From: Haemophilus sp. CCUG 60358
GTDB lineage: Bacteria; Pseudomonadota; Gammaproteobacteria; Enterobacterales; Pasteurellaceae
Direction of reading: 5' to 3'
Assembly: GCF_001679485.1 (NCBI RefSeq)
Contig: NZ_LZOZ01000014.1
Location: 356,461 to 420,460, forward strand
Length of the DNA stretch: 64,000 nt
Part shown: positions 39,775 to 49,662 of the stretch, piece after piece
Layout: each line of letters opens with the position of its first letter
How positions within the stretch are numbered: the stretch's first letter is position 1
The notes under the pieces: generated by a model
Seen by the model: only the letters and a program-made list of their open reading frames with translations
Database searches by the model: none
What the model was told of the DNA's origin: nothing
Made by a program: the position numbers and the translations under genes

Positions 39775-40779
39775 ATGTTTAAATTTATTTTAAAACGCAT
39801 TTTAATGGTGATTCCTACCTTTATCGCCATTACTTTTGTGACTTTTGCTCTCATTCATTTTATTCCGGGTGATCCCGTGGAGATTATGATGGGAGAGCGA
39901 GGTTTAACGCCAGAAGTTCATCAACAAATGATGAAACAACTTGGTCTTGATTTACCGTTGTATCAGCAATATTTCAATTATATTGGCAATGTGATACAAG
40001 GCGATTTTGGTGAGTCATTCCGTACTCGACAGCCTGTTCTGACTGAATTTTTCACACTCTTTCCTGCCACGTTTGAATTAGCTTTCTTTGCGCTATTTTG
40101 GTCGTTAATTACGGGTATTACGCTCGGAACGATTGCGGCCGTCAAAAAAGATAGTTGGATTTCTCATACTGTGACGGCCATGTCATTAACGGGTTATTCC
40201 ATGCCAATTTTCTGGTGGGGATTGATTTTGATTTTATATGTTTCACCTTGGTTTGGTTTGCCACAAGGGGGACGTTTAGAAGACAGTTTCTGGATCGATA
40301 CACCAACCGGTTTTATGTTAATCGATACTTGGCTTTCAGGTGTACCAGGTGCTTTTGAAAATGCAGTTAAGTCATTGATTCTCCCTGCTGTTGTGCTAGG
40401 TACCATTCCACTTGCGGTGATTACCCGAATGACTCGCTCCTCAATGTTGGAAGTATTAGGGGAAGATTATATTCGTACCGCAAAAGCGAAAGGCTTAAGT
40501 TATACCCGAATTGTAATTTTTCATGCGCTGCGCAATGCACTTATCCCTGTTGTAACCGTTGTGGGCTTGATTGTAGGACAATTATTATCCGGTGCGGTTT
40601 TAACCGAAACAATTTTCTCATGGCCGGGCATTGGTAAATGGATTATTGATGCTATTACCAATCGCGATTATCCCGTCTTACAAGGCGCAGTGTTGATTAT
40701 TGCTACAATTATTATTGTGGTGAATTTGACGATCGATTTACTTTATGGCGTGGTAAACCCACGTATTCGCCATCAATAA
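39775..40779 (+). CDS. dppB: Dipeptide/heme ABC transporter permease DppB
   Basis: First permease of a DppBCDF-type importer. The 334-residue protein starts with the family N-terminus MFKFILKRILMVIPTFIAIT. It has about six membrane helices, IPGDPVEIMMG in the first periplasmic loop, and the coupling motif EDYIRTAKAKGLSYTRIVIFHALRNALIP. In H. influenzae this permease is reported to serve several binding proteins, including ones for heme/glutathione and peptides. No dppA-type gene lies in this operon. Confidence 0.95.
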   Translation: MFKFILKRILMVIPTFIAITFVTFALIHFIPGDPVEIMMGERGLTPEVHQQMMKQLGLDLPLYQQYFNYIGNVIQGDFGESFRTRQPVLTEFFTLFPATFELAFFALFWSLITGITLGTIAAVKKDSWISHTVTAMSLTGYSMPIFWWGLILILYVSPWFGLPQGGRLEDSFWIDTPTGFMLIDTWLSGVPGAFENAVKSLILPAVVLGTIPLAVITRMTRSSMLEVLGEDYIRTAKAKGLSYTRIVIFHALRNALIPVVTVVGLIVGQLLSGAVLTETIFSWPGIGKWIIDAITNRDYPVLQGAVLIIATIIIVVNLTIDLLYGVVNPRIRHQ

Positions 40780-40791
40780 GGAGCCTTATTA

Positions 40792-41688
40792 ATGACGGAA
40801 CAAACTTTACCTATTGAAACCTTCGCACCGCACACACCGTTGCAGGAGTTTTGGTTTTATTTCAAACAAAATAAAGGGGCGGTGATTGGGCTCACTTTTA
40901 TCCTTGCTGTTGCATTAATCAGTATTTTTGCCCCTTGGATAGCACCTTTTGATCCTATCGAACAAAATCGTTCAGCGCTATTGTTACCGCCTGCGTGGTA
41001 TGAAGGCGGCAATTCAGCTTATTTACTGGGTACGGATGACATTGGTCGAGATATTCTTTCTCGCATTATTTATGGTACGCGCATTTCTGTTTTTGCAGGT
41101 TTCATTATTGTCATTTTATCTTGCATTTTAGGGACGAGTCTTGGCTTGCTTGCTGGCTATTATGGCGGGGCATTAGATACATTAATTGTTCGTTTTATTG
41201 ACATTATGTTGGCTATCCCAAACTTGCTTTTAACCATTGTGGTGGTGTCAATTTTAGAGCCTTCTTTAACGAATGCGACGTTGGCGATTGCCGTGGTTTC
41301 GATTCCAAGTTATGTGCGCTTAACACGTGCAGCAGTATTAAACGAGAAAAACAGAGATTATGTCACCTCTTCACGAGTGGCAGGAGCAAGCGTATTACGT
41401 TTAATGTTTATTGTGATTTTACCGAATTGCCTTGCACCGCTTATCGTACAAATGACGATGGGGATTTCTAATGCGATTTTAGAATTAGCGACTTTAGGTT
41501 TCTTAGGTATCGGCGCAAAACCACCAACACCAGAATTGGGTACTATGTTATCTGAATCACGTAGCTTTATGCAGGCGGCAAACTGGTTGGTTACCATTCC
41601 AGGTTTAGTGATTTTATCGCTTGTTTTAGCATTTAACTTAATGGGCGACGGGTTGCGTGATGCGCTCGATCCAAAATTAAAACAATAG
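40792..41688 (+). CDS. dppC: Dipeptide/heme ABC transporter permease DppC
   Basis: Second permease subunit, 298 residues, pairing with DppB in the inner membrane. The N-terminal OppC-type domain ([20 protein letters not shown]) precedes [22 protein letters not shown], a hallmark of this family, and the coupling motif [20 protein letters not shown]. It starts 12 bases after dppB with AAGGAG upstream. Confidence 0.95.
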   Translation: MTEQTLPIETFAPHTPLQEFWFYFKQNKGAVIGLTFILAVALISIFAPWIAPFDPIEQNRSALLLPPAWYEGGNSAYLLGTDDIGRDILSRIIYGTRISVFAGFIIVILSCILGTSLGLLAGYYGGALDTLIVRFIDIMLAIPNLLLTIVVVSILEPSLTNATLAIAVVSIPSYVRLTRAAVLNEKNRDYVTSSRVAGASVLRLMFIVILPNCLAPLIVQMTMGISNAILELATLGFLGIGAKPPTPELGTMLSESRSFMQAANWLVTIPGLVILSLVLAFNLMGDGLRDALDPKLKQ

Positions 41689-41696
41689 GGGGCAGA

Positions 41697-42680
41697 ATGG
41701 CATTATTAGATGTAAAAGAGCTTTCTGTTCACTTTGGTGATGAAAAAGCACCTTTTAAAGCGGTGGATCGCATTAGCTACCAAGTTAATCAAGGCGAAGT
41801 ATTAGGCATTGTTGGCGAGTCTGGCTCGGGAAAATCAGTAAGTTCCCTTGCTGTGATGGGCTTAATTGATTTTCCTGGGCGTGTTTCAGCGAAAGGGCTA
41901 GAATTTGAAGGTAAAGATCTCTTAAGATTACCGCCAAAAGAAAAGCGGGAATTAGTTGGCGCAGATATTGCCATGATCTTCCAAGACCCGATGACAAGCT
42001 TAAATCCTGCTTATACAGTAGGTTTCCAAATTATGGAAGCGATTAAGGCGCATCAAGGCGGCAGCAAAAAAGAACGTCGTGAACGCACCTTAGAGCTATT
42101 ACGTTTAGTCGGTATTCCTGATCCTGAATCACGTATTGATGTTTATCCGCATCAGCTTTCTGGTGGGATGAGCCAACGCGTTATGATTGCTATGGCGATT
42201 GCATGTAAACCGAGATTGCTCATTGCTGATGAACCAACCACCGCACTGGATGTGACCATTCAAGCTCAAATTGTAGATTTGTTGCTTGAGTTACAGCAAA
42301 AAGAATGTATGTCGTTGATTCTGATCACGCATGATCTTGCGTTAGTCGCAGAAGCGGCGCATCGTATTATTGTGATGTATGCAGGACAAGTAGTGGAAGA
42401 AGGGCGGGCGGAAGATATTTTCCGTGAGCCAAAACATCCTTACACTCAAGCGTTATTGCATTCTTTACCTGAGTTCGCAGAAGGTAAAGCTCGTTTGCAA
42501 TCTTTACCCGGTGTGGTGCCAGGTAAATACGATCGCCCACAAGGTTGTTTGTTAAATCCACGCTGTCCGTATGCGACCGATCTTTGTCGAAGTGTGGAAC
42601 CTGAATTACGCCAAGTGGGAAATCGACAAGTTAAATGTCACACCCCATTAAATGCCCAAGGAGAACCAAGCAATGTCTAA
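41697..42680 (+). CDS. dppD: Dipeptide/heme ABC transporter ATPase DppD
   Basis: ATPase subunit, 327 residues. Walker [11 protein letters not shown] (about 40), signature [14 protein letters not shown], Walker [16 protein letters not shown] and switch His ITHDLAL are intact. The C-terminal oligopeptide-transporter domain keeps a four-Cys motif ([15 protein letters not shown], then KCHTP) of the kind reported to hold an iron-sulfur cluster in some Dpp ATPases. It begins 8 bases after dppC, and its end overlaps the dppF start. Confidence 0.96.
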   Translation: MALLDVKELSVHFGDEKAPFKAVDRISYQVNQGEVLGIVGESGSGKSVSSLAVMGLIDFPGRVSAKGLEFEGKDLLRLPPKEKRELVGADIAMIFQDPMTSLNPAYTVGFQIMEAIKAHQGGSKKERRERTLELLRLVGIPDPESRIDVYPHQLSGGMSQRVMIAMAIACKPRLLIADEPTTALDVTIQAQIVDLLLELQQKECMSLILITHDLALVAEAAHRIIVMYAGQVVEEGRAEDIFREPKHPYTQALLHSLPEFAEGKARLQSLPGVVPGKYDRPQGCLLNPRCPYATDLCRSVEPELRQVGNRQVKCHTPLNAQGEPSNV

Positions 42681-43656
42681 TGTCGCACAAGAAAATGCAC
42701 CATTGCTCAATGCTATTGGGCTGAAAAAATATTATCCTGTCAAAAAAGGGATGTTTGCTAAAACACAGCAAGTGAAAGCATTAGATGGTGTGTCTTTTTC
42801 CTTAGAGCGTGGCAAAACCCTTGCCGTGGTAGGGGAGTCTGGTTGTGGTAAATCGACACTTGGTCGTCTATTGACGATGATAGAAGAACCGACAGAAGGC
42901 GAGTTATATTACAACGGGCAAAATTTCTTAGAGAATGATCACGGAACGAAAGCATTGCGCCGTCAGAAAATCCAAATCGTGTTTCAAAACCCTTACGCAT
43001 CACTAAATCCGCGTAAGAAAATCGGCACAATTTTGGAAGAACCTTTAGTCATTAATACCAATTTATCAGCTAAAGAACGTAAAGAAAAAGTATTGTCTAT
43101 GATGGCAAAAGTAGGATTGCGCGCTGAGTTTTACAATCGCTATCCACATATGTTTTCGGGCGGACAACGTCAGCGTATCGCGATTGCCCGTGGTTTAATG
43201 CTTGATCCTGACGTGGTTGTAGCGGATGAACCTGTTTCTGCATTAGACGTATCTGTACGAGCACAAGTACTGAATTTGATGATGGATTTACAAGCTGAGC
43301 TAGGTTTATCTTATGTCTTTATTTCCCATGATCTTTCGGTGGTTGAACACATTGCTGATGAAGTGATGGTGATGTATTTAGGTCGCTGTGTTGAAATGGG
43401 CACAAAAGAGCAGATCTTTAAAAATCCACAACATCCTTATACGCAAGCTTTACTTTCGGCGACACCAAGATTGTCACCTGAATTACGTCGTCAACGGATT
43501 AAATTAACCGGAGAATTACCAAGTCCGATTAATCCACCAAAAGGTTGTGCATTTAATCCACGTTGTTGGAAAGCGACCGATAAATGTCGAAATGAGCAGC
43601 CTAAATTGGAAAAATACCCTGATGGTAAGCTCATTGCTTGCTTCCATCTCGATTAG
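42673..43656 (+). CDS. dppF: Dipeptide/heme ABC transporter ATPase DppF
   Basis: Partner ATPase to DppD, 327 residues from ATG 42673 ([12 protein letters not shown]). Walker [27 protein letters not shown], signature [15 protein letters not shown], Walker [16 protein letters not shown] and switch His FISHDLSV are present. The C-terminal Cys motif ([15 protein letters not shown], then ACFH) is also intact. The start overlaps dppD by 8 bases, with AAGGAG upstream inside dppD. The last gene of dppBCDF. Confidence 0.96.
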   Translation: MSNVAQENAPLLNAIGLKKYYPVKKGMFAKTQQVKALDGVSFSLERGKTLAVVGESGCGKSTLGRLLTMIEEPTEGELYYNGQNFLENDHGTKALRRQKIQIVFQNPYASLNPRKKIGTILEEPLVINTNLSAKERKEKVLSMMAKVGLRAEFYNRYPHMFSGGQRQRIAIARGLMLDPDVVVADEPVSALDVSVRAQVLNLMMDLQAELGLSYVFISHDLSVVEHIADEVMVMYLGRCVEMGTKEQIFKNPQHPYTQALLSATPRLSPELRRQRIKLTGELPSPINPPKGCAFNPRCWKATDKCRNEQPKLEKYPDGKLIACFHLD

Positions 43657-43669
43657 AAAAGAGAAAAGA

Positions 43670-43706
43670 AAATGACCGCACTTGAGTAAGTGCGGTCATT
43701 TTTTTA
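43670..43706. terminator. Uptake-signal dyad terminator (dppF / sotB)
   Basis: AAATGACCGCACTT / AAGTGCGGTCATTT around a 4-base loop (cores at 43675-43683 and 43688-43696), followed by a seven-T run, between convergent genes. The same extended sequence as the dyad after tmaR. Confidence 0.9.
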
Positions 43707-44882
43707 GGCGTTTTGAGTGCGATAGCGGAAATTAAAGAAGACAAAGATGCCGAGTGCAATCATAGCTAATGCTGCACCACTAAAGCCTATATATTCAAGA
43801 CCAATGTGACGAGCGATTTGATTACCAAATAGTGCGCCTGCACCAATACCTGCATTAAAAATACCTGAATAAATGGCGCTCGCTACGTCTGTTGCATCGG
43901 GTGCAAGTTGCAACACGCGCATTTGTAATGCGAGTCCGATACAAGAAATTCCTATACCCCAAATAAAGGCTAAGGCAAACATTGTTGCGGTATAGCCAGC
44001 CGAAGTAAGCATAAAGCCTAAGGAAATAGCTAATAGCAGAATTGCATGGATAATAAATTGTGTGGCTCCAAAACGGTATAATCGGTTAAAAATTACACTC
44101 GCTGTCACACCTGAAATACCAAAAACTAAAAGAATCATCGTGGTAAGACTAGGATCCATTTGTCCGATTTGAATCATAAATGGCTCAATGTAGGTGTAGG
44201 CTGTAAAGTGGGCAGAAACGATAAGTACCGTTGTGGCATAAAGTCCAATGAGTAATGGACGTTTTGCCAAAATCGGTAGGCTAGAGAGTGAGCCGGCATT
44301 TTTACTTGGTAGATTTGGTAATAAACGCATAATGAATACCATCACAACCACAGCTAATGCAGCAATGATTGCGAAAGTAATACGCCAGCCAACTAATTGA
44401 CCAACTATACGTCCTAACGGTAAGCCCAAAATAGTTGCAAGGGATGTACCAATGGCGAGCATACCAATTGCTTGTGTTTTTTTATTCTTCGGTGCCACAC
44501 GCATAACTAATGATGCCGTAATTGCCCAGAAGAGTGAATGCGCTACCGCAATACACATACGGGCAATAAGAAGAATCCAGTAATTCCACGCGATGACCGA
44601 GATAATATGGCCGATAATAAAAATCACGAAAAGTTTCAGTAACAAGCCTTTACGTTCCATATCACCTGTCGCGAGCATGGCAGGCAAAGACATAATCATG
44701 ACTGTCCAAGCATAAACAGTCATCATTAAACCCACATCAGAGCTTTGCATATTAAAGCTTTGTCCGATATCGGTGAGTAAAGCAACAGGTACAAATTCCG
44801 TGGTATTAAAAATAAAAGCGGCGCAAGCCATGATAACTACGCGCCAATATTGGGTTCTTTCTGCTTTCTGATAAAATGACAT
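43704..44882 (-). CDS. sotB: MFS efflux transporter, SotB-like
   Basis: A 392-residue, 12-helix major facilitator of the drug/sugar efflux group. The N-terminus RVVIMACAAFIFNTTEFVPVALLTDI and the loop MLATGDMERKGLLL are typical of SotB (YdeA), which exports arabinose and IPTG in E. coli. The natural substrate in Haemophilus is unknown. Its ATG overlaps the stop of the AsmA-like gene by one base, so it is the last gene of udk-dcd-AsmA-like-sotB. Confidence 0.88.
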   Translation of the reverse strand: MSFYQKAERTQYWRVVIMACAAFIFNTTEFVPVALLTDIGQSFNMQSSDVGLMMTVYAWTVMIMSLPAMLATGDMERKGLLLKLFVIFIIGHIISVIAWNYWILLIARMCIAVAHSLFWAITASLVMRVAPKNKKTQAIGMLAIGTSLATILGLPLGRIVGQLVGWRITFAIIAALAVVVMVFIMRLLPNLPSKNAGSLSSLPILAKRPLLIGLYATTVLIVSAHFTAYTYIEPFMIQIGQMDPSLTTMILLVFGISGVTASVIFNRLYRFGATQFIIHAILLLAISLGFMLTSAGYTATMFALAFIWGIGISCIGLALQMRVLQLAPDATDVASAIYSGIFNAGIGAGALFGNQIARHIGLEYIGFSGAALAMIALGIFVFFNFRYRTQNA

Positions 44883-46072
44883 TATTTTAATTTCTCTTTA
44901 ATTAATTCCTTAAGTTGATGACGGAAATTTTTATCAATATTTAACTTGTATTGTGGTGCATAGCAGCTATCGAAAAAGCGAATAGGCAATGCCAGTTTTT
45001 TGTATTTTTCGTCAGTTGATCTTAAAGTTAAATTGACGTCGCATTGTACATTATCTAAATCAATGGCTCCAGAACCTTCACCTAAAAGTGCGGTTGTTTT
45101 TAAGCTTATTTTATCTACTTTAAGTAAGTGGTTTTCAAGCGAAAGATTTGATTCAAAACGCTCGTAAGGCGTATTCATATTTCTGCTCGCAGTTAAATCA
45201 CTGTTGTAATTAATTGGTAAATACTGTGCCGCCATATCTAATAAATTCAATCCTAAAAGCTCGCCATCACGCGCATTAAAATCAAATTTCCCTTCGATTA
45301 ATTCTGAGTTTGTAAAGGCTAATTGAGTGTTAAAATCACTCGTACCTGTCATGGTTTGCGGGAAATTAAGTAAAGCTAACAACTGAGTTAAAGGAAAATT
45401 TTTACCAGAAAAATTGACCGCACTTTTTTGTAGATAGCTATCAAATTTGAGTACAGCAAGACAATTTGTGGTGCATCTAGGCTTAATGTAAGCAATGGCA
45501 CGTTTCTGTGGCTTTGTTAAATCTGTATGAATTTCAATATAGCCCAGGTCTTGCTGATTGAATTGAACATGATCAAATTGAATAAGTGATTCACTTTCCC
45601 GACGGAGGGTAACATGACCTTTGAGAAAACGAAAATTAAAGATTCTATTACTGCCATAAAGTGGTTTTGCTAGTTCAACAGTAATGAGAGTTGTTGTGCT
45701 AAATGGAATATCATCACTAGTAATATAATTAAGTGGGAAACCGTTGAAATGCACTTGAACATTTGCTGAGTTTTGTGCCTTTGGGGATAACTTGATATTT
45801 TGAGCAACTAATTCTTGTAGTTGAGCATTACCCAAAACTAATGATAGCAGAGAAAATTTTCCAGTTATTTTTTCAATACTTATTTGATTATGTTGAACTT
45901 TGTCAAAGGAAATATACGGCTCAGGGAAAATGCCCATATTAAACTCTTGGAAGGTAGTTTCATGCTGAGCTAGTGCGGTAGTAATCACTGTTTCCAGTTT
46001 TTGAATTTGTGCATAAAAAAAAGCAAAGATCGCAAACAGCACGATCAACAGGCTAATTGCGATCTTTTTCAT
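44882..46072 (-). CDS. AsmA-like envelope protein, uncharacterised
   Basis: A 396-residue protein with an N-terminal signal anchor (residues 5-20, ISLLIVLFAIFAFFYA) and a long beta-rich periplasmic part. The C-terminal part resembles AsmA proteins: DFNARDGELLGLNLLDMAAQ, then LEGxGxIDLDN-type repeats ending in a short cationic tail. AsmA-type proteins bridge the periplasm and move phospholipids, but this protein is shorter than AsmA or YhdP, so a specific role cannot be assigned. It starts 3 bases after dcd. Two uptake-signal cores lie inside. Confidence 0.75.
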   Translation of the reverse strand: MKKIAISLLIVLFAIFAFFYAQIQKLETVITTALAQHETTFQEFNMGIFPEPYISFDKVQHNQISIEKITGKFSLLSLVLGNAQLQELVAQNIKLSPKAQNSANVQVHFNGFPLNYITSDDIPFSTTTLITVELAKPLYGSNRIFNFRFLKGHVTLRRESESLIQFDHVQFNQQDLGYIEIHTDLTKPQKRAIAYIKPRCTTNCLAVLKFDSYLQKSAVNFSGKNFPLTQLLALLNFPQTMTGTSDFNTQLAFTNSELIEGKFDFNARDGELLGLNLLDMAAQYLPINYNSDLTASRNMNTPYERFESNLSLENHLLKVDKISLKTTALLGEGSGAIDLDNVQCDVNLTLRSTDEKYKKLALPIRFFDSCYAPQYKLNIDKNFRHQLKELIKEKLK

Positions 46073-46075
46073 TGA

Positions 46076-46657
46076 TTAATCCTCATTAATTCTGCTAGCC
46101 ACCGCATTTTGCTGATGTTTATATTTGGCATCTTTACGGCTAGTGTAAGGGCGCGCTGCCGGGCCACTTAACACTTCGAAACTCAATGCACCAATCACCA
46201 TATTGGGACGCAATGCTAAAGGTAATTTGCCCGAGTTGTAGAACTCCAACACAATTTTACCTTCCCAACCTGGATCGATACGATGAGCGGTAACATGCAC
46301 CATTAAGCCTAAACGAGCAAGTGAAGAGCGACCATCTAACCAACCGATAATATTGGCAGGGAGTTTCACAGACTCTAATGTGGTGGCTAACGCCAACATA
46401 CCTGGGTGTAAGAAGAAGGCCTCATCATCACCAATAATGATTTCATCGCTCATGACCGATTCAAGTTGAGCAGAAACTTCTTCTTTCGGACCGCTCAAAT
46501 CAATATAAGGGGCTGAATGCTCACGAAATACGCGAAATGAATTGCCTAAACGCACATCGATGGTTGCACCATTGATTTTGTCGTTGTCAGGACGAGGCGT
46601 TAAAGAAATAATGCCATCATCTAGATAGCGTTCGATATCGGTATCGCAAAGACGCAT
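46076..46657 (-). CDS. dcd: dCTP deaminase
   Basis: Dcd deaminates dCTP to dUTP, the main route to dTMP in enterobacteria and relatives. The 193-residue protein begins [17 protein letters not shown] and contains the active-site block [35 protein letters not shown] (Arg, Ser and Glu of the trimeric fold). Length equals the E. coli enzyme. It lies 8 bases after udk, a conserved pairing. Confidence 0.97.
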   Translation of the reverse strand: MRLCDTDIERYLDDGIISLTPRPDNDKINGATIDVRLGNSFRVFREHSAPYIDLSGPKEEVSAQLESVMSDEIIIGDDEAFFLHPGMLALATTLESVKLPANIIGWLDGRSSLARLGLMVHVTAHRIDPGWEGKIVLEFYNSGKLPLALRPNMVIGALSFEVLSGPAARPYTSRKDAKYKHQQNAVASRINED

Positions 46658-46665
46658 GATTTTTC

Positions 46666-47307
46666 CTATTTTTCGTTTAATAAATGAAGAATTTGAGCTT
46701 TTAACATATTAATCGCAATACGGTTTTTACCACCGCGAGGAATCACGATATCCGCATATTGTTTTGATGGCTCAATAAATTGTAAGAACATTGGACGAAC
46801 GGTTGCGCGGTATTGGTCAATAACAGATTGTAATGAACGACCACGTTCTTCCATATCACGTTGTAAACGGCGGATAAAACAAATGTCTAATGGGGTATCC
46901 ACGAATACAGAAATATCGGCTAATTGGCGAACTCGCTCATCAGTGAGCAATAAGATGCCTTCTAAAATCACAATTTTTTTCGGGGTGAAGTGTTTGGTTT
47001 CGCCTGTTCTGGTGTGATCAACATAACTATAAACTGGGATATCTACGGCGGTTCCGTTTTTTAAGTCTTTTAAGTGTTGAATGAGTAAATCTCTATCCAT
47101 TGAATTGGGATGGTCATAGTTTGTTTTTATGCGCTCACTCATCTCTAAATGGCTTTGATCTTTATAGTAGCTGTCTTCAGCAATAATCCCAATTTCTTGG
47201 CATCCTAACTCGTTGCAAAGTTCTTTATGAACAGTAGATGCGATGGAACTTTTGCCTGAAGCGGATGCACCCGTGATGGCGATGATAATACAAGATGAGT
47301 TTGACAT
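46666..47307 (-). CDS. udk: Uridine kinase
   Basis: Udk phosphorylates uridine and cytidine in pyrimidine salvage. The 213-residue P-loop kinase has Walker [12 protein letters not shown] (14-24), [18 protein letters not shown] and the lid RDMEERGRS. The first gene of the minus-strand group, divergent from afuA across 190 bases. Confidence 0.97.
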   Translation of the reverse strand: MSNSSCIIIAITGASASGKSSIASTVHKELCNELGCQEIGIIAEDSYYKDQSHLEMSERIKTNYDHPNSMDRDLLIQHLKDLKNGTAVDIPVYSYVDHTRTGETKHFTPKKIVILEGILLLTDERVRQLADISVFVDTPLDICFIRRLQRDMEERGRSLQSVIDQYRATVRPMFLQFIEPSKQYADIVIPRGGKNRIAINMLKAQILHLLNEK

Positions 47308-47407
47308 GGAACGTCCTCAAAAACGGAAGGTAAAAATTATTGGGATTATAAAGAAAAATCAGCTTAAATTCACCTTTCTTTCTTTTTTTATTTTAATTTT
47401 TTAAATT

Positions 47408-47423
47408 TGTGAAGTACTTCACG
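47408..47423. promoter_or_regulatory. CRP site upstream of afuA
   Basis: TGTGAAGTACTTCACG matches nine of ten fixed positions of TGTGA-N6-TCACA and has a perfectly palindromic centre. It is centred 82 bases before the afuA ATG in the udk-afuA intergenic region. cAMP-CRP control suits a carbon-uptake system. Confidence 0.75.
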
Positions 47424-47497
47424 GAAATTTTTTTCGTTTGCGCTTACGATGTGCTCGTTTTTATTATTTCATCTGTGTTATTTATGAGGAGTCTACA

Positions 47498-48538
47498 ATG
47501 AAAATGAATAAAATTTCTCTCTCAATTTCAACCGCACTTTTAGCTGCAGGTTTAATGACATCATCAGCTGTTAATGCTCAAGGGCGTTTAGTGGTGTATT
47601 GTAGTGCGACTAATATTCTTTGTGAAACGACAACGAAAGCCTTTGGCGAAAAATATGATGTGAAAACCTCATTTATTCGTAACGGTTCAGGCAGTACTTT
47701 TGCAAAAGTTGAAGCGGAAAAAAATAACCCACAAGCAGACGTTTGGTTTGGTGGTACATTCGACCCTCAAGCACAAGCTGCAGAGTTAGGTTTAATCGAA
47801 CCTTATAAATCTAAACACATTGATGAAATTGTTGAGCGTTTCCGTGATCCAGCGAAAACCAAAGGACATTATGTCTCTGCGATTTACATGGGTATCTTAG
47901 GTTTTGGTGTGAATACTGAGCGTTTAGCAAAATTAGGTATTAAAGAAGTCCCAAAATGCTGGAAAGATTTAACTGATCCTCGCTTAAAAGGCGAAGTGCA
48001 AATTGCTGACCCACAAAGTGCAGGTACAGCTTACACTGCATTGGCTACTTTCGTTCAACTTTGGGGCGAAGATAAAGCCTTTGATTTCTTGAAAGCATTA
48101 CATCCAAACGTATCTCAATACACCAAATCAGGTGTAACCCCATCTCGTAATGCAGCACGTGGTGAAACCGCGGTAGGTATCGGCTTCTTACACGATTATG
48201 CACTTGAAAAACGTCAAGGTGCGCCATTGGAATTAGTCGTACCTTGTGAAGGTACCGGCTATGAGTTAGGTGGCGTAAGTATCTTAAAAGGTGCGCGTAA
48301 TATCGATAACGCAAAATTATTTGTGGATTGGGCATTATCTAAAGAAGGTCAAGAGTTAGCGTGGAAACAAGGTGACTCTTTACAAATCTTAACCAACACC
48401 ACTGCGGAACAATCGCCAACTGCGTTTGATCCAAACAAACTTAACCTGATCAATTATGACTTTGAAAAATACGGTGCAACTGAACAACGTAAAGCCTTAA
48501 TTGAAAAATGGGTTCAAGACGTTAAATTAGCGAAATAA
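47498..48538 (+). CDS. afuA: Periplasmic substrate-binding protein AfuA
   Basis: AfuA was first described as an iron-binding protein; the A. pleuropneumoniae protein was later shown to bind hexose phosphates such as glucose-6-phosphate. The 346-residue precursor has a signal peptide ending VNA|QGR (27). In mature numbering the sugar-phosphate contact residues I recall (H205, D206, E229) are all present (GFLHDY and GYELGG). ATG 47498 has GAGGAG upstream; the open frame back to 47438 lacks support. A CRP site lies upstream and a strong hairpin downstream. GC is about 40% in a sampled line. Confidence 0.93.
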   Translation: MKMNKISLSISTALLAAGLMTSSAVNAQGRLVVYCSATNILCETTTKAFGEKYDVKTSFIRNGSGSTFAKVEAEKNNPQADVWFGGTFDPQAQAAELGLIEPYKSKHIDEIVERFRDPAKTKGHYVSAIYMGILGFGVNTERLAKLGIKEVPKCWKDLTDPRLKGEVQIADPQSAGTAYTALATFVQLWGEDKAFDFLKALHPNVSQYTKSGVTPSRNAARGETAVGIGFLHDYALEKRQGAPLELVVPCEGTGYELGGVSILKGARNIDNAKLFVDWALSKEGQELAWKQGDSLQILTNTTAEQSPTAFDPNKLNLINYDFEKYGATEQRKALIEKWVQDVKLAK

Positions 48539-48548
48539 TTTATAGATG

Positions 48549-48578
48549 AATTAGGCGGGGATGTCCGCCTAATTTTTT
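48549..48578 (+). terminator. Terminator/attenuator between the two afuA-like genes
   Basis: Ten-base perfect inverted repeat AATTAGGCGG / CCGCCTAATT (48549-48558 and 48565-48574), 6-base loop, then TTTT. It should stop many transcripts after afuA, leaving less message for the downstream binding protein, permease and ATPase unless they have their own promoter. Confidence 0.88.
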
Positions 48579-48613
48579 AGCCTATAGCTAAAAACATAAA
48601 AAGGAGTCAATCA

Positions 48614-49651
48614 ATGAAAAAATCAACTATATCTTTGAGTCTGTCAGCTGCTTTGTTTAGCGGGATCTTTTTTACTAGTTCAGCAATTGCTGAAGGTCGG
48701 TTGGTAGTATATTGCAGTGCACAAAACTCAGTGTGTGAAAAACAGGTGCAATCTTTTGCTAAAAAATACAATGTAGATGCTAGTTTTATTCGTAATAGTT
48801 CAGGCAGCACACTAGCTAAAATAAAGGCTGAAACAAATAATCCACAAGCTGATGTGTGGTATGGTGGGACATTTGATACACATTCTCAGGCTGCTGAGAT
48901 GGATTTGCTAACTGCATATCAATCGCCAATGCTTACAGAAGTTATGCCTCAATTTAAAGATCCTGGACGTCGTAAAGGAAATTACAGCTCGGTAGTTTAT
49001 ATGGGAGTACTAGGTTTCGGGGTTAATACAGAAAAATTGAAAAAGTTAGGAATTACCGAAATTCCAAAATGCTGGAAAGATTTGCTTAATCCTAAATTTA
49101 AAAATGAAATTCAAATTTCAGATCCTCAAAGTGCTGGGACTGCATACACTGCAATAGCAACATTTGTACAGCTTTGGGGAGAGGATGAGGCATTTAATTA
49201 TTTGAAAGCATTAGATAAGAATATTTCACAGTATCCTAAAGCAGGAACGGCACCTGCTCATAATTTAGCTCGAGGTGAAACAACAATAGGCATTGGTTTT
49301 TTACAAAACTATTCTTTTGAAAAACAGAATGGAGCACCTATTGAAGTAGTAGTTCCTTGTGAAGGGACTGGTTATGAACTTGGTGGAGTGAGTGTAATAA
49401 AAAATGCTAGAAATTTAAAAAATGCAGAATTGTTTGTCGACTGGGTTATGTCTAAAGAGGCACAAGAAATTTCCTGGAAAGAAGCACAATCACATCACAT
49501 TCTTACAAATGTAAATGCAACATCTTCACCTTATGCATTGAAATCTAATGAACTAAATTTAATTAATTATGATTTTAACAAATTTGGCGCATCAGATGTA
49601 CGTAGTGGCTTGATCGATCGTTGGGTGAGAGAAGTTAAATTAAATAAATAA
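48614..49651 (+). CDS. Second AfuA-like substrate-binding protein
   Basis: A 345-residue paralogue of AfuA with a signal peptide ending AIA|EGR (26). Most of the fold-defining sequence is shared (LVVYCSAQNSVCEK, SDPQSAGTAYTAIATFVQLW, VVPCEGTGYELGGVS). The AfuA contact pair His-Asp is replaced by Gln-Asn (GFLQNY), while the Glu is kept. This points to a related but altered ligand. The gene is AT-rich (about 30% GC in a sampled line against 40% in afuA), like afuB after it. afuB starts 11 bases downstream. Confidence 0.9.
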   Translation: MKKSTISLSLSAALFSGIFFTSSAIAEGRLVVYCSAQNSVCEKQVQSFAKKYNVDASFIRNSSGSTLAKIKAETNNPQADVWYGGTFDTHSQAAEMDLLTAYQSPMLTEVMPQFKDPGRRKGNYSSVVYMGVLGFGVNTEKLKKLGITEIPKCWKDLLNPKFKNEIQISDPQSAGTAYTAIATFVQLWGEDEAFNYLKALDKNISQYPKAGTAPAHNLARGETTIGIGFLQNYSFEKQNGAPIEVVVPCEGTGYELGGVSVIKNARNLKNAELFVDWVMSKEAQEISWKEAQSHHILTNVNATSSPYALKSNELNLINYDFNKFGASDVRSGLIDRWVREVKLNK

Positions 49652-49662
49652 ATGGAGGCTTT

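Noticed and set aside
47308..47497. Fur box upstream of afuA
   Set aside because: No 19-base match better than chance by eye; the clear site is a CRP palindrome.
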